NCBI GenBank assembly: GCA_946221025.1
Contig: CAMIMS010000017.1
Location: 1 to 37,842 of the forward strand
DNA length: 37,842 nt
Reading direction: 5' to 3'
Source of the DNA: an uncultured Pseudoclavibacter sp.
GTDB lineage: Bacteria; Actinomycetota; Actinomycetes; Actinomycetales; Microbacteriaceae
The notes below the pieces were generated by a model, which had not been told where the DNA came from, searched no databases, and saw only the letters and a list, made by a program, of their open reading frames with translations. The position numbers were made by a program, and so were the translations under genes. Shown here one piece after another: positions 9,011 through 17,329 of this stretch; positions within the stretch are counted from its first letter, which is position 1; each line of letters begins with the position of its first letter.

Positions 9011-10537
9011 ATGAGCGAGCGACACAACCCCCTACGTCTCGCTGACGATCTGCGGCTGACCCGCATGGCCGGGCCGGCAACGCTCGTGCTCTTTGGGGTG
9101 ACCGGCGATCTGGCGAAGAAAAAGCTGCTGCCGGCGATCTACGACCTCTCCCACCGGGGGCTCCTGTCCCCCAATTTCTCGCTCGTCGGATTCGCGCGGC
9201 GTGATTGGACCGGTGAGCAGTTCGCCGAGTTCGTGAAAGAAGCGGTCGAGAAGGGCAACCGCACAGGTTTCGCACCGGATGCGTGGAAGCAGCTGGCGCA
9301 GGGCATCCGCTTCGTGAGCGGCGAATTCGATGACGATTCCGCGTTCGACCAGCTCGGTGAGACGCTCCGCGAGCTTGAACGCAGCCGTGGAACGCGCGGA
9401 AACCATGCCTTCTACCTCTCCGTGCCCCCGAAGTCATTCCCGGGCGTTCTCTCGCAGCTTCGCCGCGCCGGTCTCGCCGATGCGCGATCAGATTCTTGGC
9501 GACGAGTCATCATCGAAAAACCCTTCGGGCACGACCTGGAATCGGCGCGGGAACTCAACAGCATCGTCGAATCAGTGTTCCCGGCGGATTCGATTTTCCG
9601 CATAGACCACTACCTCGGCAAAGAGACCGTGCAGAACATTCTCGCTCTGCGATTCACGAACCAACTGTTCGAGCCGCTGTGGAATGCGAAATTCGTCGAT
9701 CACGTGCAGATCACCATGGCCGAAGACATCGGCGTTGGGGGGCGTGCCGGTTACTACGACGGCATTGGTGCCGCGCGCGATGTGATTCAGAATCACCTGC
9801 TGCAACTTCTCGCCCTCACGGCCATGGAAGAGCCGCTCTCGTTCGCGGCGGATGATCTTCGCGCCGAGAAAGAAAAGGCGCTAGCGGCCGTCAGGATCCC
9901 TGAGGATTTAGCTGCCTCGAGCGCGCGCGGCCAATATGCCTCGGGCTGGCAGGGGGGTGAATGGGTTCCCGCCTTCGTCGATGAAGAGGGCATGAATCCC
10001 GAGTCAGCAACCGAAACATTCGCGGCCCTTCGCCTCGAAATCGCGACCAGGCGTTGGCTTGGCGTGCCGTTCTACCTCCGCACCGGCAAGCGCCTCGGTC
10101 GGCGGGTGACCGAGATCGCGCTCACCTTCCACGAGGCGCCCACGCACCACATGAATGCGGCGGCGCGAGCATCCCTCGGGAGCAATGCCCTCGTCATCCG
10201 CATTCAGCCGGACGAGGGCGTGACGATGCGGTTCGGCTCGAAGGTGCCGGGTCAGGGCATGCAGGTGCGCGATGTGACGATGGACTTCGGGTACGGTCAC
10301 GCGTTCACCGAATCGAGCCCCGAGGCGTATGAGCGCCTCATCCTGGATGTGCTGCTTGGCGACCCGCCCCTGTTCCCTCGTCACGAAGAAGTCGAACAGT
10401 CGTGGCGCATCCTGGATCCGTTCGAAGCGTACTGGGCGCAAGCGGGCGCGCCCGAGCTGTATCGGCCCGGGAGTTGGGGGCCGGATAGCGCGGACGCGCT
10501 CATGGCGCGTGACGGGCGCGTCTGGAGGCGGCCGTGA
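9011..10537 (+). CDS. zwf: Glucose-6-phosphate 1-dehydrogenase
   Basis: Oxidises glucose 6-phosphate to 6-phosphogluconolactone and supplies NADPH, the first step of the oxidative pentose phosphate pathway. The 508-residue protein has the Rossmann motif GVTGDLA (residues 29-35), EKPFGHDL (169-176) and the substrate-binding RIDHYLGKE (197-205). The C-terminal WRILDPFEAYW is typical. GAGG lies nine bases upstream of the ATG. The stop overlaps the opcA start (GTGA at 10534-10537), matching the functional link between the two products. Confidence 0.97.
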   Translation: MSERHNPLRLADDLRLTRMAGPATLVLFGVTGDLAKKKLLPAIYDLSHRGLLSPNFSLVGFARRDWTGEQFAEFVKEAVEKGNRTGFAPDAWKQLAQGIRFVSGEFDDDSAFDQLGETLRELERSRGTRGNHAFYLSVPPKSFPGVLSQLRRAGLADARSDSWRRVIIEKPFGHDLESARELNSIVESVFPADSIFRIDHYLGKETVQNILALRFTNQLFEPLWNAKFVDHVQITMAEDIGVGGRAGYYDGIGAARDVIQNHLLQLLALTAMEEPLSFAADDLRAEKEKALAAVRIPEDLAASSARGQYASGWQGGEWVPAFVDEEGMNPESATETFAALRLEIATRRWLGVPFYLRTGKRLGRRVTEIALTFHEAPTHHMNAAARASLGSNALVIRIQPDEGVTMRFGSKVPGQGMQVRDVTMDFGYGHAFTESSPEAYERLILDVLLGDPPLFPRHEEVEQSWRILDPFEAYWAQAGAPELYRPGSWGPDSADALMARDGRVWRRP

Positions 10538-11487
10538 TCATCGACATGCCGAATGCAACGAGCGCGCAGATCGCAAAGCGGCTCGTGACCGCTCGGGAGG
10601 AAGGCGGCGCGGTCGCGCTCGGGCGCGTGCTCACGCTCATCATCGTGACCGACGGGGAGGATGATGAGCAGGCGATTCGCGCCGCGAACGAGGCGTCGGC
10701 CGAGCACCCGATGCGCGTGATCGTGCTCGAACTGGAACCGAACGCAACGCGAGCACGTCTGGATGCCGAGATCAGACTCGGCGGAGATGCGGGCGCGAGC
10801 GAAGTGATTCGCCTGCACGCGATAGGAGGCGCAGCGCAGCAACCGGAAACGCTCGTGCAAGCGCTACTGCTTCCCGACGCGCCCGTGGCTATTTGGTGGA
10901 CGGATGAGCATCCGGCGGTTCCAAGCATGGATCCGCTCGGCGCGATCGCCCAGCGTCGGATCACCGACGTCACGGAAGCGGATCGCGCCGAGCAGGTCTG
11001 TGAACTGTGCGACCGCTTCGCCGCGGGCGACTCAGACCTCGCGTGGACGCGCTTGACCGCGTGGCGGAGCCTACTCGCATCGGTGTTCGACCAACCCCCA
11101 TTCGAACCGGTGGAACGGGTGACCGTGCGCGGCAAACCCGGAGCTGCCACCACGCGCCTCATGGCCGCGTGGCTGGCATTGGCCCTGGGCGTACGGGTGA
11201 ACCTGATCGAAGAACTCGAAGAGGCGATCCCGGGGCGGTTGCGTTCGATTGAGATCGAGCGCGCCGAGTCACGCATCACGCTTGACCGCATCTCGGCCAC
11301 CGAGGTCGAGCTCAACCAATCGGGATTTCCCACGCAGCGTCTGTCGCTGCCACTGCGGGACCTCACGGACCTGCTCGCGGAGGAGCTTCGCTCCCTCGCC
11401 CCAGACGGAGTACTCGGACGCGTGCTGCGCGAGGGCCTGCCGCTCGTGCGCATTCACGAGCCGGTTGAGCACGAGGATCACGATTGA
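10534..11487 (+). CDS. opcA: Glucose-6-phosphate dehydrogenase assembly protein OpcA
   Basis: OpcA proteins are needed for full activity of glucose-6-phosphate dehydrogenase in actinobacteria and cyanobacteria and are usually encoded next to zwf. This 317-residue protein starts with GTG inside the zwf stop. It has the family pattern: an N-terminal segment with LTLIIVTDG, the HPMRVIVLE stretch, and a central PVAIWWTDE followed by PSMDPLGAIAQRRITD. There are no signal or membrane segments, so it acts in the cytoplasm. It overlaps pgl by four bases if pgl starts at TTG 11484. A redox-responsive role is known for some cyanobacterial homologues, but nothing here shows it directly. Confidence 0.92.
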   Translation: MIIDMPNATSAQIAKRLVTAREEGGAVALGRVLTLIIVTDGEDDEQAIRAANEASAEHPMRVIVLELEPNATRARLDAEIRLGGDAGASEVIRLHAIGGAAQQPETLVQALLLPDAPVAIWWTDEHPAVPSMDPLGAIAQRRITDVTEADRAEQVCELCDRFAAGDSDLAWTRLTAWRSLLASVFDQPPFEPVERVTVRGKPGAATTRLMAAWLALALGVRVNLIEELEEAIPGRLRSIEIERAESRITLDRISATEVELNQSGFPTQRLSLPLRDLTDLLAEELRSLAPDGVLGRVLREGLPLVRIHEPVEHEDHD

Positions 11488-12248
11488 ACGGAAACGACAT
11501 GACGCAACTGCAAGTGCTCACATTCGAGTCGGGCAACGACGCCGCGAGAGACGCGGCTGACCGCTTTGCTCGCGAGGCATCCTCCGGCACGCTCGCCTCT
11601 GCCCCGGAGTGGCACGTGGCGGTGTCGGGAGGCTCGGTAGCAGAAACGGTCGTGCCAGAAATCGTTCGCGCCGGACAGGCCGCCCGAATCGACTGGTCGC
11701 GTCTGCACGTTTGGTTCGCGGATGAGCGCTACGCGAACCGCGGCAGCGTCGATCGCAACGCCACCCCGATCATCGCGGCGCTGCGCGACGCGAGCGGCTT
11801 CGATCCGCAACACCTGCACGTGCCACTTGCTCGCGATGAAAGCGACTCCCTCGAAGCGGCCGTCGATGCCTACGCCGAAGAGATTCGACGGATGGTGCGC
11901 CCGCGTAACGAGCGCCCATCCCTTGATCTCGTACTGCTTGGCATGGGACCCGACGGACATACCGCATCCCTCTTCCCCGGACGTGTGGGACACGAGAATG
12001 AGGCGCGCGATGTGATTGCGGTGGATGACTCACCCAAACCCCCGTCTGAGCGGGTGACGCTCACGCTGCCGGTGCTCTGCGCAGCGGAGCGCGTATGGAC
12101 GTTCGCGTTTGGTGAATCGAAGTCGGAAGCCGTCGCTACCGCGCTTGAACGCCCGACCCCGACCGCCGAACGCTCACCGATTGGAGCCGTCCGGGGCCGG
12201 AGCGAGACAGTCTTCTTTCTCGACCGGGACGCGGCGGGCGAGCGCTAG
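11484..12248 (+). CDS. pgl: 6-phosphogluconolactonase
   Basis: Hydrolyses 6-phosphogluconolactone, the product of Zwf. The 254-residue protein (from TTG 11484) has AVSGGS (residues 46-51), FADERYANRGSVDRNA (78-93) and LLGMGPDGHTASLFPG (151-166), all hallmarks of the NagB/DevB-type lactonase. Two starts are possible. TTG at 11484 overlaps the opcA stop (TTGA) and has GAGGA about seven bases upstream. ATG at 11499 has only a weak GGAA. I favour the TTG because it fits the overlaps seen elsewhere in the operon. The TAG stop shares CTAG with the convergent rbpA stop, leaving no intergenic space. Confidence 0.93.
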   Translation: MNGNDMTQLQVLTFESGNDAARDAADRFAREASSGTLASAPEWHVAVSGGSVAETVVPEIVRAGQAARIDWSRLHVWFADERYANRGSVDRNATPIIAALRDASGFDPQHLHVPLARDESDSLEAAVDAYAEEIRRMVRPRNERPSLDLVLLGMGPDGHTASLFPGRVGHENEARDVIAVDDSPKPPSERVTLTLPVLCAAERVWTFAFGESKSEAVATALERPTPTAERSPIGAVRGRSETVFFLDRDAAGER

Positions 12249-12610
12249 GCGCGAACGCCACCACCGCGACGGGCGCGGAGCTTCTGGAGAGCCTCTTCGA
12301 GAATCGCCGCGCCCTCTTCTTCGGTGCGACGGTCCTTCACGTATGCGAGGTGCGTCTTGTAAGGCTCGTGCTTCTCGGGCACGGGCGGGTTGTTCTTGTC
12401 GCGACCGGCGGGAAGACCCGAAACCGGGCAGTCGATCTGCTCGGGAATGTCGTCTTCAGCGACATCGGCCGAGAAATAGCGAACAGTCTCGTTTCCGAGC
12501 GCATCCCAATAGGAAACCTTGATGCGCGGTGCGCGGCTGCCGTGGTCCTGCTCACCCATGGGGCCCGAGCCCACGCGGGCACCGCGAATAGCGCTACCTC
12601 CCTGAGCCAT
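12245..12610 (-). CDS. rbpA: RNA polymerase-binding protein RbpA
   Basis: RbpA binds RNA polymerase and the principal sigma factor in actinobacteria and stabilises the open promoter complex. The 121-residue protein shows the flexible N-terminus with RGARVGSGPMG, a core domain with DIPEQIDCPVSG, and the C-terminal sigma-interacting helix region (EPYKTHLAYVKDRRTEEEG) ending in a basic tail. The ATG at 12610 shares one base with the secG stop (TAATG), so translation is probably coupled. It is the last gene of the long minus-strand run and meets pgl end to end with both stop codons in one CTAG. Confidence 0.95.
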   Translation of the reverse strand: MAQGGSAIRGARVGSGPMGEQDHGSRAPRIKVSYWDALGNETVRYFSADVAEDDIPEQIDCPVSGLPAGRDKNNPPVPEKHEPYKTHLAYVKDRRTEEEGAAILEEALQKLRARRGGGVRA

Positions 12611-12879
12611 TACGCACCCACCACCGGCTGCGCTTCTGCCTGAATGCGCGTGAGGATCGCCATCACGACCAGAGCAATCGCCCAGAGCGTCACGAGCCAG
12701 ATCGTGATGCGGTTCAGGTTCTTCTCGGCCACGCCCGACGACGAAAGGTTCGAGGTGACACCGCCACCGAACATGTCAGACAGACCACCTCCGCGACCGC
12801 GGTGAAGCAGCACGAACAGGATGATCAGGAAGCTCAGGATGGCAATGAGCACCTGCAGCACGATGTACGCGATTTCCAC
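12610..12879 (-). CDS. secG: Preprotein translocase subunit SecG
   Basis: A small integral membrane part of the SecYEG protein-export channel. The 89-residue protein has two hydrophobic segments (about residues 3-25 and 57-79) joined by a loop containing the family signature HRGRGGGLSDMFGGG. The start is GTG at 12879, supported by AAGGG seven bases upstream. It lies downstream of tpiA but is separated from it by a strong hairpin and about 210 bases, so it likely has its own promoter and forms a secG-rbpA unit. Confidence 0.95.
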   Translation of the reverse strand: MEIAYIVLQVLIAILSFLIILFVLLHRGRGGGLSDMFGGGVTSNLSSSGVAEKNLNRITIWLVTLWAIALVVMAILTRIQAEAQPVVGA

Positions 12880-12921
12880 GTAAACCCTTTCGGTCGTGAT
12901 CGCTCTGGAGTGAACCTGGCA

Positions 12922-12927
12922 ATTCTA
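12922..12927 (-). promoter_or_regulatory. Putative -10 box for secG-rbpA
   Basis: TAGAAT on the minus strand, about 42 bases upstream of the secG GTG. It lies downstream of the tpiA terminator hairpin, which argues for a local promoter. No good -35 element at 16-18 bases; the nearby TTGACG is too close to serve. Confidence 0.35.
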
Positions 12928-13040
12928 CCCCGTCAACCTTTTTCTCGTGGGATGGGCGCGGACGCGCGAAATTGGCGGCCAGGGATGTCTCGTCATCCCG
13001 GTCTTTGAGGATGCAAAACCCGCAGTCGGAAATGCGCGAA

Positions 13041-13071
13041 GGGCCGGGCACGCGCGTTGCGTGCCCGGCCC
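13041..13071 (-). terminator. Hairpin terminator after tpiA
   Basis: A perfect 13-bp GC-rich stem: GGGCCGGGCACGC (13041-13053) and its complement (13059-13071) around a GCGTT loop. It starts 19 bases past the tpiA stop. The usual T-tract is weak, as is common in actinobacteria. Confidence 0.8.
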
Positions 13072-13089
13072 CGTCACCGCCGGAAAGCG

Positions 13090-13878
13090 TTACACCCCGA
13101 CGTGGTGCTGATACCGCGCGATCGCGGCGAAGTCGTCGGGCTTCAGGCTCGCCCCGCCGATGAGCGCACCGTCAATATCCGGTTCGCGCATGAAGCCGGC
13201 AATGTTCTCGGACTTCACCGAACCGCCGTAGAGAATGCGCGTGCGATCTGCCTGTTCGGTCGAGTGGACTTCGCCGACCGCTTCGCGGATCGCGTGGCAC
13301 ACTTCCTGTGCCTGCTCGGCGCTGGCCGCCTTGCCCGATCCGATGGCCCACACCGGCTCGTACGCGATGACGATCTCAGCCGATGCGGGGATCTCGGCAA
13401 GGGCCTTCTTCACCTGTTCGACCGGGATGGCGCTCGCACCGTGCTCTTCGAGGTCTTCGGCAGTTTCGCCCACGCAGATGACGGGGATGAGGTCATTGCG
13501 CACCGCAGCGGCGACCTTTTGCGCGATGAGCTCATCGTCTTCGCCATGGTTCTGGCGGCGCTCAGAGTGACCGATGATCACGTACGAGCACGACAGCGCC
13601 TTGAGGAAGACGCCGGAAATGTCGCCGGTGTGCGCTCCATCGTCGTGCGGTGAAAGGTCCTGACCGCCGAAGCGAATACCGAGCTTGTCTGCCTCGACGA
13701 TGGTCTGGACGCTGCGAATGTCGGTGAACGGAGGAAAGACCGCCACCTCGACATCCTCATAGTCGTGCTTCGCGTCCTTGAGCGTCCAGGCGACCTTCTG
13801 CACCAGCGCGATGGCCTGCAGATGATCGAGGTTCATCTTCCAGTTGCCCGCCATGAGCGGGCGACGCTGAGTTGCCAT
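13090..13878 (-). CDS. tpiA: Triose-phosphate isomerase
   Basis: Interconverts dihydroxyacetone phosphate and glyceraldehyde 3-phosphate. The 262-residue TIM-barrel protein has all catalytic residues: Lys14 (GNWKMN), His104 (IIGHSERR) and Glu174 (IAYEPVWAIG), plus the phosphate-binding ILYGGSV and GALIGGAS near the C-terminus. The ATG at 13878 shares its first base with the last base of the pgk stop (TAATG), so it depends on pgk translation. A strong hairpin follows the gene. Confidence 0.97.
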   Translation of the reverse strand: MATQRRPLMAGNWKMNLDHLQAIALVQKVAWTLKDAKHDYEDVEVAVFPPFTDIRSVQTIVEADKLGIRFGGQDLSPHDDGAHTGDISGVFLKALSCSYVIIGHSERRQNHGEDDELIAQKVAAAVRNDLIPVICVGETAEDLEEHGASAIPVEQVKKALAEIPASAEIVIAYEPVWAIGSGKAASAEQAQEVCHAIREAVGEVHSTEQADRTRILYGGSVKSENIAGFMREPDIDGALIGGASLKPDDFAAIARYQHHVGV

Positions 13879-15095
13879 TACTGCTCCAATCCGAGGGCCT
13901 GAAGACCCGGCAGCGTCTTGCCCTCGAGGTATTCAAGGGAAGCGCCCCCGCCGGTCGAAATGTGCCCAAACTGGTCGTCGTCAAAATCAAGTGCGCGAAC
14001 CGCGGCAGCGGAATCGCCACCGCCGACGACCGAGAGACCGTCGACGGCCGTGAGCGCTTCGGCGATCGCACGCGTGCCATTCGCGAAGTTCGGGAACTCG
14101 AACACGCCCATCGGGCCGTTCCAGAACACCGTCTTGGCGTTGCGAATCGCGTCGGCGTATGCCTTCGCGGTGTCGGGGCCGATGTCGAGGCCCATGCCCG
14201 TCTCGCCGAACGGGGTCGACTCGATGGCATCTGCGGCGGTGACTTCGTGGGCTGCGTCTTCGGCGTAGCTTTCCGCCACGACGATGTCAGTCGGGAGGAG
14301 AATCTCGACCCCGCGCTCCTTGGCGCTTTCGAGGTACTGCTTGACGGTGTCGATCTGGTCGTCCTCAACGAGCGACTTCCCGACCGAGTGGCCGAGTGCC
14401 TTCAGGAAGGTGAAGACCATTCCGCCGCCGATGATGAGCTTGTCGACGCGCGGAAGGAGGTGCTCGATCACGCCGAGCTTGTCGGAAACCTTCGACCCCC
14501 CGAGCACGACCACGTACGGGCGCTCGGGGTTCTCGGTCAGTTGCGACAGCGCCTCGACCTCGCCCGCGACGAGGTCTCCGGCGGCGCTTGGCAGCTGCTT
14601 CTCGAGGTCGTAGACCGATGCGTGCTTGCGGTGCACCGCTCCAAACCCATCAGAGACCACCACGTCGCCGAGTGCCGCGAGCTCAGCCGCGAAGGCTTCA
14701 CGCTCGGAGTCGTCCTTCGAGGTCTCCCCCGGATTGAACCGGAGGTTCTCGAGAACGACGACCTGACCGTCTTCAAGCTCCTCGACGAGACGCTTTGCGT
14801 CTTCGCCGACGGTGTCCTTTGCCAGGGGCGTGTCTTGCCCGAGCAGTTCCCCGAGACGCTTCGCCGCGGGGGCCAGCGAAAACTCCGGATTCGGTTCCCC
14901 CTTCGGGCGGCCAAGGTGCGACATGACGATCACCTTTGCGCCGGCGTCGCGTAGACGCTCGATGGTGCCGAGGGATGCGCGCACGCGTCCGTCGTCGGTG
15001 ATCTGGCCGTCTTTCAGAGGAACATTCAGGTCGCAGCGAACAAGCACGCGCTTGCCGCCGAGCGAACCGAGTTCATCGATGGTGCGAAGCGTCAT
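13878..15095 (-). CDS. pgk: Phosphoglycerate kinase
   Basis: Transfers phosphate from 1,3-bisphosphoglycerate to ADP in glycolysis. The 405-residue protein has the N-terminal substrate site (LVRCDLNVPL, then SHLGRPKG), the linker motif with KVSDKLGVIEHLL, and the nucleotide-binding IGGGMVFTFLKA and VVGGGDSAAAV. AAGGAG lies seven to eight bases before the ATG at 15095. It follows gap by 42 bases and is coupled to tpiA, forming the usual gap-pgk-tpiA glycolytic unit. Confidence 0.97.
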   Translation of the reverse strand: MTLRTIDELGSLGGKRVLVRCDLNVPLKDGQITDDGRVRASLGTIERLRDAGAKVIVMSHLGRPKGEPNPEFSLAPAAKRLGELLGQDTPLAKDTVGEDAKRLVEELEDGQVVVLENLRFNPGETSKDDSEREAFAAELAALGDVVVSDGFGAVHRKHASVYDLEKQLPSAAGDLVAGEVEALSQLTENPERPYVVVLGGSKVSDKLGVIEHLLPRVDKLIIGGGMVFTFLKALGHSVGKSLVEDDQIDTVKQYLESAKERGVEILLPTDIVVAESYAEDAAHEVTAADAIESTPFGETGMGLDIGPDTAKAYADAIRNAKTVFWNGPMGVFEFPNFANGTRAIAEALTAVDGLSVVGGGDSAAAVRALDFDDDQFGHISTGGGASLEYLEGKTLPGLQALGLEQ

Positions 15096-15137
15096 CGGGG
15101 ACTCCTTACGTCGTGGTTGGTGAACGTCTCGGACGGA

Positions 15138-16145
15138 CTACTTGCGTCCGGCGACGTACTCCGTCAGGTCGATGAGGCGCTGGGTGAAGCCCCACTCGTT
15201 GTCGTACCAGGCCTCAACCTTGACCTGGTTGCCGATGACGCGCGTGAGCGGCGAGTCGAAGATGGCCGAGTGGTTCTCGCCGACGATGTCAGAAGAGACG
15301 ATGGGCTCGTCCGCGTAGCGCAGGATGCCCTTGAACTCGCCCTCGGCGGCTTCCTTGAAAGCGGCGTTGACGGCGTCAACGCTCACCTCGTCGCGCACGG
15401 TGACGGTGAGGTCGGTCATTGAACCGACCGGCACCGGAACGCGAAGCGCGAATCCATCCATCTTGCCGTCGAGCTCGGGAATGACCTTGCCGATCGACTT
15501 CGCGGCACCACTGCTGGTGGGAACGATGCTGAGCGCTGCGGCGCGGGCACGGCGAAGGTCCTTGTGGGGAGCGTCCTGCAGGTTCTGGTCGGCCGTGTAG
15601 GCGTGAACCGTCGTCATGATGCCCGACTCGATGCCGAACTTATCGTTGAGCACCTTCGCGACCGGGGCGAGGCAGTTCGTGGTGCACGATGCGTTCGAAA
15701 TGATCGTGTCGGTCTCGGGGTTGAACTCTTCGTGGTTCACGCCCATGACGTACAGCGGGGCACCCTCACCCCTCGGCGGGGCCGAAAGGATGACCATCTT
15801 CGCGCCGGCGTCGAGGTGAGCCTTGGCCTTGGCCGGGTCGGTGAAGCGGCCCGTGCACTCGATGACGATGTCGATGTCCTTCTCGGCCCAGGGAAGGTTG
15901 GCCGGGTCGGGCTCGGCGATAGCGTCGATGGCCTTGCCGTCGATGTAGATGTTCTCGTCGTCGTGCGTGATCTCGTGGTCGAGAATTCCGAACACCGAGT
16001 CGTACTTCAGCAGGTGCGCGAGCGTCTCGTTGTCGGTGAGGTCGTTGATGGCAACGATCTCGAGGTCAGTGTTTTCGCGGAGGAGGAGGGCGCGGGCGTA
16101 GGTGCGTCCGATGCGTCCGAATCCGTTGATTGCGATCTTGGTCAC
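15138..16145 (-). CDS. gap: Type I glyceraldehyde-3-phosphate dehydrogenase
   Basis: Oxidises and phosphorylates glyceraldehyde 3-phosphate using NAD+. The 335-residue protein has the Rossmann motif INGFGRIGR (residues 6-14), an acidic Asp35 after the second strand (VAINDLTD), consistent with NAD preference, and catalytic Cys154 in NASCTTNCLAP. The start is GTG at 16145 with AGGAG five bases upstream. It lies 136 bases downstream of whiA, so a separate promoter is possible, but I could not identify one with confidence. Confidence 0.97.
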   Translation of the reverse strand: MTKIAINGFGRIGRTYARALLLRENTDLEIVAINDLTDNETLAHLLKYDSVFGILDHEITHDDENIYIDGKAIDAIAEPDPANLPWAEKDIDIVIECTGRFTDPAKAKAHLDAGAKMVILSAPPRGEGAPLYVMGVNHEEFNPETDTIISNASCTTNCLAPVAKVLNDKFGIESGIMTTVHAYTADQNLQDAPHKDLRRARAAALSIVPTSSGAAKSIGKVIPELDGKMDGFALRVPVPVGSMTDLTVTVRDEVSVDAVNAAFKEAAEGEFKGILRYADEPIVSSDIVGENHSAIFDSPLTRVIGNQVKVEAWYDNEWGFTQRLIDLTEYVAGRK

Positions 16146-16281
16146 GACTGCTCCTTGGCGTTTCGTGGTTCCAGTTGGACTTGCGGCCAGATTGATGCCG
16201 CACTCACGACGCTAGTGGTGTCGGGTGAACGCTGCGTCAGAGCTGACAACGTTTCCGGCACATTCGTGTCGGTGACCCGCC

Positions 16282-17259
16282 CTAAAACTCCGCGAGGTCG
16301 GGCACCGCCGATTCGGTATCCGGAATGCCCTGTTCGGCCGCCTGCTTATCCGCGAGGGCGAGGAGGCGACGGATGCGGCCGGCAACAGCGTCCTTGGTCA
16401 TCGGGGGCTCTGCGAGGCGCCCAAGTTCATCCAGGCTCGCTTCGCGGTGTTCCAGGCGAAGACGCCCCGCGTACCCGAGGTGCTCGGGAACCTCATCGCC
16501 GAGGATCTCAAGGGCTCGCTCAACGCGCGCGCACGCGGTGACGGCCGCCTGGGCGGAACGGCGCAGGTTCGCGTCATCGAAGTTCACCAGGCGATTCGCG
16601 GTGGCTCGGGTTTCACGCTTTTGGCGAAGGTCTTCCCAGGCCTGAGCCGTCGCTGTGGCGCCGATAAGGCTGAGCATTGCCGTGATCGCCTCACCGTCGC
16701 GAATCACGACGCGGTTCACGTTTCGCACCTCGCGCGCCTTCGCCGAAACGCCAAGACGTGCGGCAGCACCCACGAGCGCCATGGCCGTTTCGGCGTTTGG
16801 CGCGGTGATTTCCAGCGCGCTCGAACGACCCGGGTCACTGAGGTTCCCGGCGGCCAGGAACGCACCGCGCCACACCGCTACGAGGTCTTCTCGGTTTCCG
16901 GTGGTCAAACGGTTCGGAAGGCCGCGAACGGTGCGACGCCTCGCATCCATGAGGCCCGTCTGCCGGGCGAGGGTTTCGCCGTTGTCGAGGACGCGAACGA
17001 TGTACCGATCCGCTCCCCGTCCGCCGCTACCGGTTGCCAGGGACACTTTGGCGCGGACACCGTAGAGCTCGAGCAGTTCAATTCCGAGTCGCTTTGCGAG
17101 CTGCTCCGAATCGACCTGGGCCTCGACCGCAATGCTGCGGGAGATCACCTGTAGGCCGCCGGCGAAGCGAAGCAGGGACGACACCTCCGCCGCTCGGGCT
17201 TGCGTCGACTTTGCGCGCGTACGCAGAAGTTCCTGCTTCACATCGGTGGTCAGCGACAT
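16282..17259 (-). CDS. whiA: DNA-binding protein WhiA
   Basis: WhiA is a transcription factor widespread in Gram-positive bacteria. In Streptomyces it controls sporulation-linked division genes; in non-sporulating relatives its targets are less clear. The 325-residue protein has the N-terminal domain related to LAGLIDADG endonucleases (DVKQELLR; then SSLLRFAGGL, RGAFLAAGNLSDP) and a C-terminal helix-turn-helix (LGRLAEPPMTKDAVAGRIRRL). GGAGG lies seven bases before the ATG at 17259. It follows rapZ by 70 bases. The yvcK gene often found between the two is absent. Confidence 0.95.
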   Translation of the reverse strand: MSLTTDVKQELLRTRAKSTQARAAEVSSLLRFAGGLQVISRSIAVEAQVDSEQLAKRLGIELLELYGVRAKVSLATGSGGRGADRYIVRVLDNGETLARQTGLMDARRRTVRGLPNRLTTGNREDLVAVWRGAFLAAGNLSDPGRSSALEITAPNAETAMALVGAAARLGVSAKAREVRNVNRVVIRDGEAITAMLSLIGATATAQAWEDLRQKRETRATANRLVNFDDANLRRSAQAAVTACARVERALEILGDEVPEHLGYAGRLRLEHREASLDELGRLAEPPMTKDAVAGRIRRLLALADKQAAEQGIPDTESAVPDLAEF

Positions 17260-17329
17260 CGAATGTCCTCCAGACGCGGGTGATCGTCTCGGTGCTAGTG
17301 GGGGCCTAAGCGCAGATCAGGAGTGAAGC

